15,399 nucleotides of DNA, taken from contig CAIFEU010000047.1 in NCBI GenBank assembly GCA_903789505.1, forward strand, positions 335-15,733. The letters run 5' to 3'. The stretch's first letter is position 1, and each line of letters opens with the position of its first letter. The notes under the pieces are model-generated. The model did no database searches. It was not told the DNA's origin and saw only the letters and a list, made by a program, of their open reading frames with translations. Below are positions 1-6,244 of this stretch, piece after piece. The translations under genes were made by a program, and so were the position numbers. This stretch comes from an uncultured Coriobacteriales bacterium (GTDB lineage Bacteria > Actinomycetota > Coriobacteriia > Coriobacteriales > UMGS124).

Positions 1-102
1 CTCGGCAGCGGGGTCGAGGCTTCGGGGCGCGTCCCGGTGTGCGCGACGATGGCCGAGAACTCGGTGTGCATGGGGACCGCGTGCCCCTATCACCCCCGCT
101 AG
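1..102 (+). CDS. C-terminal end of an unrecognised protein (partial)
   Basis: The first frame is open from base 1 to a TAG at 100-102, giving 33 residues that end VCMGTACPYHPR. About 31 of the 33 codons end in G or C, as expected of a real gene in this G+C-rich genome, so I take it as the tail of a gene that begins outside the window. The tail has three cysteines (CATMAENSVCMGTAC), which might bind a metal, but I do not recognise the family and assign no function. The next gene converges on it from the minus strand with only 32 bases between the stop codons. Confidence 0.5.
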   Translation, partial: LGSGVEASGRVPVCATMAENSVCMGTACPYHPR

Positions 103-134
103 GCGCTCCCGGCGCGCCGCGCTCGGGGGGTGCC

Positions 135-785
135 TCAGGGGCGCAGGACCCTCTCCAGCGGGCGGCCCTTCGCCAGCTCGTCGACGAGCTTGTCCAGCTG
201 GCGCACGCGACGCATCGTGGGGTCGCTGATGTCCGCGACGTCGTAGCCGCACACCTTGCCCGTGATCGCGTCGGCGCGGGGGTTGTAGGCGGGCGCGCGG
301 TCAAGCCAGTCGGCGAGGCTCGTGGCACCCAGCCTCTCGTCGGTCAGGTCCGGAGCCTCATAGCCCAGCAGCCACGCCATGACCTGGTCGAGCTCCTCGC
401 GCGTGCGGCCCTTGCGCTCGACCTTGGCGCGATACGCCTGGAAGAAGGTGAGGGCGGGCGCGTCGAGCTGGGCACAGACGAGCGTGACGGCGACCCGGTC
501 GCCGGGCTGCTTGCCGATGCGCGCGCGTATGTCCTTGCGGATGCCGATCACGTAGCGCCTGCGGGGCGTCGCCGCCCCAGCCGCGCCCGTCGTGGCGCCA
601 TCGGGCCCGTCGGCGGCGGGCTTCTCGGCGACGACACTGCCGTCGTAGGGGACCCCGTCGAAGGTCGCGTGCACCTTGAGGCGCCCCGCGCCAAAGGTGC
701 GCGGCAGGTCCAGCGGCACCTCGACGAACGCGCCGTCGATGCCGGGCACCGCCTCGATCGTCGCCTCGAACTCGTAGGTCCTCAT
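135..785 (-). CDS. DUF1905-DUF2200 fusion protein, function unknown
   Basis: This 216-residue protein has two recognisable halves. Residues 1-102 resemble DUF1905: the start FEATIEAVPGIDGAFVEVP, then KVHATFDGVPYDGS, then YVIGIRKDIRARIGKQPGD, the usual small beta-barrel pattern. An alanine/proline-rich insert at about 53-75 interrupts it. Residues 110-216 resemble DUF2200: YRAKVERKGRTREELDQV, a WLLGY motif, NPRADAITGKVCGYDV, and the end MRRVRQLDKLVDELAKGR. DUF1905 is known alone or joined to YdeI/OmdA-like domains, and DUF2200 usually occurs as a stand-alone protein of about 110-120 residues, so the joined form looks unusual. The start is supported by a GGAGG-type ribosome site just upstream (plus-strand CCTCCTCCCTCC from 791). 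There is no signal peptide or membrane segment, so it is probably cytoplasmic. It is divergent from the response regulator at 1063. The family matches come from memory of the motifs; the function is unknown. Confidence 0.85.
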   Translation of the reverse strand: MRTYEFEATIEAVPGIDGAFVEVPLDLPRTFGAGRLKVHATFDGVPYDGSVVAEKPAADGPDGATTGAAGAATPRRRYVIGIRKDIRARIGKQPGDRVAVTLVCAQLDAPALTFFQAYRAKVERKGRTREELDQVMAWLLGYEAPDLTDERLGATSLADWLDRAPAYNPRADAITGKVCGYDVADISDPTMRRVRQLDKLVDELAKGRPLERVLRP

Positions 786-919
786 GGGGCCCTCCTCCCT
801 CCCGACGCCTGCCTGCGCCGGGGCCCTCTGTCCTGCCGTCGCGCCGTCGCGACGCTGCCGTGGCGGTGCGTCAGGCCTCCCGCGCGCGGGGTGGCTTCGG
901 CGCGCCGGCGGTCGAGCGC

Positions 920-925
920 TATACT
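920..925 (+). promoter_or_regulatory. Possible -10 element for the response regulator operon
   Basis: TATACT stands out in an otherwise very G+C-rich gap between divergent genes, about 138 bases before the response-regulator start. No good -35 hexamer lies 16-18 bases upstream, so an activator may be needed or the call may be wrong. Confidence 0.4.
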
Positions 926-952
926 ATCGCACTGCGACGCCTCAGGTGCCGC

Positions 953-973
953 CGCGACGCCGCAAGCGTCGCG
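953..973 (+). other. Perfect hairpin in the leader of the response regulator gene
   Basis: CGCGACGC pairs perfectly with GCGTCGCG around a CGCAA loop. It lies between the candidate -10 element (920-925) and the response-regulator start (1063), so it would be in the 5' leader RNA if that promoter is used. No T run follows, so it is not a classical terminator. Confidence 0.4.
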
Positions 974-1062
974 CATCCGGGCCGGGCCTGCCGGTCGGCG
1001 CGCCGAGCCCCCACCGTCATGCCGCGACGGGCGTGGGTGGCGCGCATGGCGAGGGGAGGACG

Positions 1063-1734
1063 ATGGCTCGCATCGCATTCGTCGAGGACGATGCTTCGGT
1101 GCGCGAGGCGCTCGCGCAGACGCTGGCGAACAACGGCCACGAGCCGGTCGCCGTCACCGACTTCGCGCACGCGACCGACGCCGTCCTGGGCTGTTCGCCC
1201 GACCTGGTGCTGCTCGACCTGAGCCTGCCGGGCGTGGATGGCACGCTGCTGTGCCGGGAGATCCGCGCGCGCTCCAACGTGCCCATCATCGTGGTCACGA
1301 GCCGGTCGGGAGAGGTCGACGAGGTCATGAGCATGACGCTGGGGGCCGACGACTTCATAGCCAAGCCCTACAGCGTCCATGTTCTGCTCGCGCGCGTCGA
1401 GGCGCTGCTGCGCCGCTCGGGGGTGACGGCCTCATCGCCGGCGCTGGAGCACCGCGGGCTGCGCGTCGACGCGGCTCGTTCGACGGCGTCCTTCCAGGGC
1501 GAGAGCGTCGAGCTGACGAGGAACGAGCTGCGCATCCTGGGCGTGCTCGTGGGGCGCGCGGGCGAGGTCGTCTCGCGCGAGGACCTGATGTGCGAGCTGT
1601 GGGACTCCGACGACTTCGTGGACGACAACACGCTGACGGTCAACGTCACCCGCCTGCGGCGCAAGCTGGCGGCGCTCGGCCTGCCCGACGACTTCCTGGT
1701 CACCCGGCGCGGCCAGGGCTACTCGGTGCGATGA
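1063..1734 (+). CDS. OmpR/PhoB-family response regulator (BceR/VirR/GraR-like)
   Basis: This 223-residue DNA-binding response regulator is the usual length for the family. The receiver domain (about 1-118) has the acidic pair E8/D9/D10, phosphoacceptor D52 in LLDLSLPGVDG, T79 and K101 (the KPY motif), so it should be phosphorylated normally. Residues about 128-223 form a winged-helix domain with ELTRNELRIL, the NTLTVNVTRLRRKL recognition region and a final RGQGYSVR. The frame is open further upstream, but ATG 1063 is preferred because it has GGGGAGGA before it and gives the canonical N-terminus ARIAFVEDD. Its stop overlaps the kinase start (ATGA at 1731-1734), so the two are translationally coupled. 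With the kinase and ABC genes downstream it forms a peptide-antibiotic sensing and resistance module. The likely DNA target is the repeat cluster at 2906-2938. Confidence 0.93.
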   Translation: MARIAFVEDDASVREALAQTLANNGHEPVAVTDFAHATDAVLGCSPDLVLLDLSLPGVDGTLLCREIRARSNVPIIVVTSRSGEVDEVMSMTLGADDFIAKPYSVHVLLARVEALLRRSGVTASSPALEHRGLRVDAARSTASFQGESVELTRNELRILGVLVGRAGEVVSREDLMCELWDSDDFVDDNTLTVNVTRLRRKLAALGLPDDFLVTRRGQGYSVR

Positions 1735-2876
1735 GGGGCGTCGGCGGGGGCCCGCGGGGCGCCGTGCGCGCCGACGATGCCCCGGGCGCTGTCCCGCGCG
1801 CCCGCGACCGGCGCGGGAGAGGTTACGGGCCGGCCGCGTTCCTGCGCGACCGTGCGCCCTCGCTCGTCGCGCTGCTCGCCAGCGTGGCGTGCGCCGCCGT
1901 CGTCATGCGCGGGTCGGGCGTGTCCGGCCAGGCGACGGGTCTCGTCGTCTGCGTGATGCTGCTGTGCTTTGCGCTTGACCTCGCGTGCTCCTACCTGCCG
2001 CGGCGGCGCTTCTGGCGCCAGGTCGAGCGCGCCGTCGGGGACCCCAGGGAGGCGTTGGGGGCGAGCGACGTGGTCGACGCCCCCGGGTACCCCGAGGGCG
2101 TCGCCGCCTGGGAGGCGCTGGACGCCGTCTCGCGCGCGGGCCAGGCGCACGTCGCCGCCGCACGGCGCGACGCCGACGACTACCGCTCGTTCGTGGAGGC
2201 GTGGGTGCACGAGGTCAAGACCCCCATCGCCGCGGCGCGCCTGATCTGCGAGAACGAGCCCGGCCCCTCCTCCGGGCGCCTGCAGCGCGAGCTCGACCGC
2301 ATGGACGGATACGTCGAGCAGGCGCTGTACTACGCGCGCTCCGGCAGCGTCTCGCGCGACCTGCTCATCCGCCGGGTGCGCGTGGGAGACTTCGTGGGAG
2401 CGGCGCTGCGCGCGCACAAGCGCTCGCTGATCGATGCGCGCGTGTCGGTGCGCCTGGGCGAGGGGATGGGCCTGACCGTGTTCGCCGACGCCAAGTGGAT
2501 GGCGTTCGTCGTGGGCCAGCTCGCCGAGAACGCCGCCAAGTACCGCGCGCCCGGGGGGTCCGGGCGCACGCCGGAGCTGCGGTTCGACGCGCGGGCGGTC
2601 GACGCCGGCAGGGCAGACGAGCGCGTGGAGCTCGACGTGAGCGACAACGGCATGGGAATCAGTGCCGCCGACCTGCCGCGCGTGTTCGACAAGGGCTTCG
2701 TGGGGGAGAACGGGCGGGTCGCCGGCCAGGCGCGCTCCACCGGCATCGGGCTGTACCTGGTGCGCGAGCTCTGCGAGAAGATGGGGCTCTCCGTGCGCGC
2801 CTCGTCGCGGCAGGGCGAGGGCAGCCGCTTCACGATCTCGTTCCCCACCGACCGCGAGCGCCTGGGGGACCTCTGA
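1731..2876 (+). CDS. Intramembrane-sensing sensor histidine kinase (BceS/VirS/GraS-like)
   Basis: This 381-residue kinase has two hydrophobic helices (about 43-59 and 66-88) separated by only a few residues. It therefore has almost no extracellular sensor domain, the hallmark of kinases that take their signal from a partner ABC permease. The H-box is FVEAWVHEVKTPI with phosphoacceptor H160. The ATPase domain has the N-box QLAENAAKY (N267), the G1 box DNGMGI (from D305) and the G2 box STGIGLYL (from S336). The ATG at 1731 overlaps the regulator stop. The frame is open for more than 1.6 kb upstream, but that part runs across the regulator gene in another frame and is not coding. The first 35 or so residues are rich in G, R and A and unlike typical BceS starts, so a start slightly downstream is possible. 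The signal is inferred to be cell-wall-active peptide, relayed through the permease at 3772-5877. Confidence 0.9.
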   Translation: MRGVGGGPRGAVRADDAPGAVPRARDRRGRGYGPAAFLRDRAPSLVALLASVACAAVVMRGSGVSGQATGLVVCVMLLCFALDLACSYLPRRRFWRQVERAVGDPREALGASDVVDAPGYPEGVAAWEALDAVSRAGQAHVAAARRDADDYRSFVEAWVHEVKTPIAAARLICENEPGPSSGRLQRELDRMDGYVEQALYYARSGSVSRDLLIRRVRVGDFVGAALRAHKRSLIDARVSVRLGEGMGLTVFADAKWMAFVVGQLAENAAKYRAPGGSGRTPELRFDARAVDAGRADERVELDVSDNGMGISAADLPRVFDKGFVGENGRVAGQARSTGIGLYLVRELCEKMGLSVRASSRQGEGSRFTISFPTDRERLGDL

Positions 2877-2905
2877 GCGTCCCCGGGACGCATCACCTCG
2901 GGAAC

Positions 2906-2938
2906 CTTACGAAAGCGTAAGCTCGCCGTAAGCGTAAT
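2906..2938. promoter_or_regulatory. CTTACG/CGTAAG repeat cluster, putative response-regulator operator
   Basis: The 129-base gap between kinase and ATPase genes holds a perfect dyad, CTTACG-AAAG-CGTAAG (2906-2921). It is followed by a direct repeat CGTAAG (2927-2932), exactly 11 bases after the previous CGTAAG, and by an abutting CGTAAT (2933-2938). Dyads or direct repeats spaced by a helical turn are typical of OmpR-family binding sites, and Bce-type regulators are known to act on the promoter of their transporter genes. That this is the regulator's site is inference. I could not identify convincing -35 and -10 hexamers next to it. Confidence 0.65.
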
Positions 2939-3005
2939 CGATGGCTGCGCCGCGGCCCTCGCGCGACCATGGGAGCGTCCCGACTTCGGACAGAGAGGAA
3001 CTCAC

Positions 3006-3782
3006 ATGGCAAGCGCACTATCGGTTCACGGGCTGGTCAAGGTCTACGGCCGCGGCAAGTCCGCCGGCACGGCGACGCGCGCCTTGGACGGCGTGTCGTT
3101 CGACGTCGAGGCGGGCGAGTTCGTCGCGATCATGGGCCCGTCCGGCTCGGGCAAGTCCACGCTGCTCAACTGCGTCGCCACGATCGACCGTCCCACCGAG
3201 GGCAGCGTCCTGATTGGGGGGCGCGACGTCACGGGCATGCGCTCCCGTGACCTGGCAGACTTCCGCCGCGAGCAGCTCGGGTTCATCTTCCAGGACTCCA
3301 ACCTGCTCGACGCCCTGACCTGCCGCGAGAACATCGCGCTGCCGCTCACGATCGGGCGCGTCCCGGCGCGGCAGGTCGTCGAGCGCGTCGACGCAATCGC
3401 GACGGAGCTGGGCGTGGCGTCGGTCCTGGACAAGTACCCTTACCAGGTGTCGGGTGGCCAGCGCCAGCGCGTCGCGGCATGCCGCGCGATGGTGGGCGGG
3501 CCCACGCTCGTGCTCGCCGACGAGCCTACCGGCGCCCTTGACTCCAAGAACTCCCGCACGCTGCTGGAGCGCTTCGACGAGATGAACGCCCGGCAGGGCG
3601 CCACGATCCTGATGGTCACGCACGACAGCTTCGCCGCCAGCTTCTGCGGTCGCGTGCTGTTCATCCGCGACGGGCGCATCTTCACCGAGCTGCGCCGCGG
3701 CGACGTCGACAGGCGCGAGTTCTTCGAGCGCATCATGGAGGTCGTCGCCACGATCGGGGGTGGCTCCGACGATGCTCGCTAA
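3006..3782 (+). CDS. ABC transporter ATP-binding protein (BceA/VraF/MacB-like)
   Basis: This 258-residue ATPase has all the expected motifs: Walker A GPSGSGKST (44-52), Q-loop Q96 in FIFQDSNLLD, signature VSGGQRQRV (148-156), Walker B LVLADEP (168-174), D-loop GALDS and H-loop H206 in MVTHDS. The sequence NLLDALTCRENIALPL is characteristic of the LolD/MacB/BceA group. It should be a cytoplasmic homodimer that powers the permease encoded next. The start has AGAGGAA about 8 bases upstream. The stop overlaps the permease start by 11 bases, implying coupled translation. The 129-base gap to the kinase, with the repeat cluster at 2906-2938, suggests a separate inducible promoter for the two transporter genes. 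No key residue is missing. Confidence 0.95.
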   Translation: MASALSVHGLVKVYGRGKSAGTATRALDGVSFDVEAGEFVAIMGPSGSGKSTLLNCVATIDRPTEGSVLIGGRDVTGMRSRDLADFRREQLGFIFQDSNLLDALTCRENIALPLTIGRVPARQVVERVDAIATELGVASVLDKYPYQVSGGQRQRVAACRAMVGGPTLVLADEPTGALDSKNSRTLLERFDEMNARQGATILMVTHDSFAASFCGRVLFIRDGRIFTELRRGDVDRREFFERIMEVVATIGGGSDDAR

Positions 3783-5877
3783 GCTCGCCCTGGGCAACGT
3801 CCGCCGCTCCGCGCGCGACTTCGCCATCTACTTCGTGACGCTCGCGCTGGGCGTCGCCGTGTTCTACGCATTCAACTCCATCGGCATGCAGGCGGGCTTC
3901 CTGGACGACTATGCCAGCCAGCTCGTGCAGCTCATCGCGCAGATCGTCTCGGGAATCACGGTGTTCCTGGCGGTGGTGCTGGGCTTTCTGATGGTGTACG
4001 CGAACAGCTACCTCATCCGCCGGCGCAAGCGCGAGATGGGCCTGTACCAGGTGCTCGGGATGACGCGCGGCCAGGTGTCGCTGGTCCTGACAATCGAGAC
4101 GCTGCTCGCCTCGGCGGGCTCCCTGGTGGTGGGCTTCGCGCTGGGAATCCTGCTGTCCCAGCTGCTCGTGTTCGTGACCGCCGCCCTGTTCGACGATGCG
4201 GTGCGCAACTTCACGTTCAGGGTGTCCGGCGAGGCGGCGCTGCTCACCTTGGAGTGCTTCGCCGTCATGTTCGTCGTGATGCTGCTGGTGAACCTCGTGA
4301 GCCTGCGCAGGGTTAGCCTCTCCGACCTCATGGGAGCCGAGCGCGCCAACGAGAGGATCAAGGTCAGGGGGCTGCCCGCGACGGTCGTGCTCGGGGTGGC
4401 AGGCGTGGCGCTCGTGGGCCTGGCGTACTGGCGCCTCACCCGCGACGGCCTGCCGGTCGCGTCGACCGACCAGTACCAGGGCTTCCTGGTCACGACCGCA
4501 ATCGTGGTCGTGGGCACGGTCGCGCTGTTCTACGCGCTGGGCGGGGTCATCCTGGCGCTGGGGCGCGGCGCGCGGGGGGCGTACTACCGCGGGATCAACA
4601 TGTTCACGGTGCGCCAGCTGGCGTCGCGTGTGAACACGGTCTCCCTGTCGTCGGCGGTGATCTCGCTGATTCTGTTCCTCGCAATCGCCGTCTCGGCGTC
4701 GGGCTTCGCGATGTGCGCGGCGTTCAGGACCAACCTGGACGTGAGCGCCCCCTACGACGCCTCCCTCTCCGCGTACTACCCCGACGACGCCGACCCCTCC
4801 GCCGGCGAGCGGGACCTGCTCGCGCTCGTCGAGGAGCGCGGCGTCGATCTGGGGTCGGTCACCCGGTCGAGCTTCCAGGTCACGTCCTACCAGCCCTCAT
4901 CGATCGAGGGAGGGGACTCCCTCTCATTCTCGTCGCTCTCCCAGGCGAGCGGGGTCGCGCTGCCCGGCTACCTGCAGACGCTGGCAGAGCAGGGCAACGA
5001 GCGGCCCGTCGAGGTCATCGGCCAGTCGGGCTATGACGCGCTGCGCCGCGCCAACGGCCTGCCGGAGGTCGACCTGGGGGACGACGGCTACCTGTTCCTG
5101 TGCACCAGCAGCAAGGACACCGCCACCTTCTTCCAGGGGGTCGCCGACGCGGGCGTCCCGATCGAGCTGGCGGGCATGACGCTGCATCCCGTCGACGTGC
5201 CGGTCGACACCGGGGCATCGGCGACCTTGCAGGACGGCACCGCCGGCTCGGGCGCCGTCGGCGTCATCGTCGTCCCCGACGCGGCGCTTGCCGGCGCCCT
5301 CCCCAAGATCACCTACCTCAACCTCATGTACTCGGTCCCCGCCGAGCAGGGTGACGCTGTGGCGTCCGATGCAGGTGACCTGGCATGGGGCGACGCAAAC
5401 GTCGACGCCGACCCCTCCGACCCGGTGCTGTACTACGAGGCGTCGCGCACGGAGTGCAGGTACGCGTCGGTGGGAATCTCGGGGACGGTGGCGTACCTGG
5501 CCATCTACATCGGCTTCGTGCTGGTGGTCGCCAGCGCCGCGATCCTGGCAATCCAGCAGCTCACCTCCGCGTCCGACGCGGTTCCCAGCTACCGGCTGCT
5601 GTCGGAGATAGGCGTGCCGCGCCCGATGGCGCTCAGGTCGCTGCGCACGCAGATCGCCGCGTGCTTTGCCGCGCCGCTCGTCGTGGCGCTGGCCCACTCG
5701 GCGGTCGCCCTTGCCCAGGTGATCAAGGTCGTCCGTGCCGTGGGGCAGGAGGGTGTCGGCGCGTACGTGGGCGCCTCGGTGGCGGTGTTCGTTGCCGTCT
5801 ACGTGGCCTACTTCGCGGTGACCTACGCCATGGCACGCGGGTTGGTGTGCGCTCGCACCGACGACGCGCGCGCATAG
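3772..5877 (+). CDS. BceB/VraG-type FtsX-domain ABC permease
   Basis: This 701-residue permease starts MLAKLALGNVRRSARDFAIY, closely matching the typical BceB opening. About ten membrane helices are visible: one near 18-36, three at 55-80, 105-138 and 158-178, then helices near 204-220, 238-262 and 292-312. The last three lie near 570-590, 625-650 and 662-690. A large extracellular domain (about 320-560) sits between helices 7 and 8, as in BceB, where it contacts the peptide. FtsX-like regions flank it. An in-frame GTG at 3760 is possible, but ATG 3772 gives the conserved N-terminus and has GGGGGTGG upstream. With the ATPase it should free lipid II-cycle targets from peptide antibiotics and signal to the kinase; substrate specificity cannot be read from the sequence. 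Confidence 0.93.
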   Translation: MLAKLALGNVRRSARDFAIYFVTLALGVAVFYAFNSIGMQAGFLDDYASQLVQLIAQIVSGITVFLAVVLGFLMVYANSYLIRRRKREMGLYQVLGMTRGQVSLVLTIETLLASAGSLVVGFALGILLSQLLVFVTAALFDDAVRNFTFRVSGEAALLTLECFAVMFVVMLLVNLVSLRRVSLSDLMGAERANERIKVRGLPATVVLGVAGVALVGLAYWRLTRDGLPVASTDQYQGFLVTTAIVVVGTVALFYALGGVILALGRGARGAYYRGINMFTVRQLASRVNTVSLSSAVISLILFLAIAVSASGFAMCAAFRTNLDVSAPYDASLSAYYPDDADPSAGERDLLALVEERGVDLGSVTRSSFQVTSYQPSSIEGGDSLSFSSLSQASGVALPGYLQTLAEQGNERPVEVIGQSGYDALRRANGLPEVDLGDDGYLFLCTSSKDTATFFQGVADAGVPIELAGMTLHPVDVPVDTGASATLQDGTAGSGAVGVIVVPDAALAGALPKITYLNLMYSVPAEQGDAVASDAGDLAWGDANVDADPSDPVLYYEASRTECRYASVGISGTVAYLAIYIGFVLVVASAAILAIQQLTSASDAVPSYRLLSEIGVPRPMALRSLRTQIAACFAAPLVVALAHSAVALAQVIKVVRAVGQEGVGAYVGASVAVFVAVYVAYFAVTYAMARGLVCARTDDARA

Positions 5878-5926
5878 GGCGGGACGGGCGCCGGGCGGCA
5901 CCGAGGGGCTGCCGTCCGGCTCGCCC
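5877..5926 (+). terminator. Stem-loop after the permease gene, terminator candidate
   Basis: Directly after the stop, GGGCG (5877-5881) can pair with CGCCC (5922-5926) and GGACGG (5882-5887) with CCGTCC (5912-5917), with a small bulge on one side. There is no T run, so intrinsic termination is uncertain. The position at the end of the operon is the main support. Confidence 0.35.
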
Positions 5927-5970
5927 GACCTGCTCTCGATGGCGGGCGGACCTCTCCCGCACGCGACTCT

Positions 5971-6015
5971 TGACCGTATTTGATAGTTAGCAGCTTTGTT
6001 TTCATTATACGGTCA
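5971..6015 (+). promoter_or_regulatory. Promoter bracketed by a 9-base inverted repeat, upstream of the c-di-GMP gene
   Basis: An A+T-rich island contains a -35-like TTGATA (5980-5985), a 17-base spacer and a -10-like CATTAT (6003-6008); TTATAC at 6005 is an alternative. The perfect arms TGACCGTAT (5971-5979) and ATACGGTCA (6007-6015) enclose the promoter, one abutting the -35 and the other overlapping the -10. This placement suggests an operator for a repressor that could bridge both arms. The 5' leader would be about 230 bases to the chosen start at 6245. Another short repeat, GTGCA (6021-6025) and TGCAC (6043-6047), lies just downstream. Confidence 0.55.
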
Positions 6016-6132
6016 CTTCTGTGCAGGGCATTCGTACTAAAATGCACCCGAACAGAAGCGCCCCCAGCCACGACGCGACAGTGAAGCCGACGCCCTGGGA
6101 CCATGTGGCGCAATCTGAAGGATAAGACTGCC

Positions 6133-6153
6133 GGAGGCACCCCCGATGCCTCC
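6133..6153 (+). promoter_or_regulatory. Hairpin hiding a GGAGG ribosome site and an upstream ATG
   Basis: GGAGGCA (6133-6139) pairs perfectly with TGCCTCC (6147-6153) around a seven-base loop. The 5' arm contains a strong ribosome-binding sequence eight bases before ATG 6146, which is in frame with the EAL/GGDEF protein. The hairpin would mask both. The upstream start would add 33 residues of no evident domain, so either it is a regulated alternative start or the match is fortuitous. Confidence 0.4.
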
Positions 6154-6212
6154 CTCGCCTCCTCGCGACGTGAGCGCGGACGCGCCTTGGATGAGGCGCT
6201 CGCTCTATGCGC

Positions 6213-6222
6213 GGGGGGGGGG
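6213..6222 (+). repeat. Run of ten G between competing start codons
   Basis: A G10 homopolymer lies upstream of ATG 6245. At this length, ATG 6146 reads through it in frame into the EAL/GGDEF protein. With nine G, ATG 6103 would instead read into that frame. With eleven G, the 6103 frame would end at a TGA overlapping ATG 6245. Such tracts are prone to slippage and to sequencing error. Confidence 0.6.
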
Positions 6223-6244
6223 ACCTCATGGAGATGGACCGACG

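Noticed and set aside
39..1730. Open frame running from base 39 continuously into the histidine kinase
   Set aside because: It is antisense to the DUF1905-DUF2200 gene and overlaps the response regulator in another frame, and its composition is repetitive R/G/A/P. Only the part from 1731 has protein motifs.
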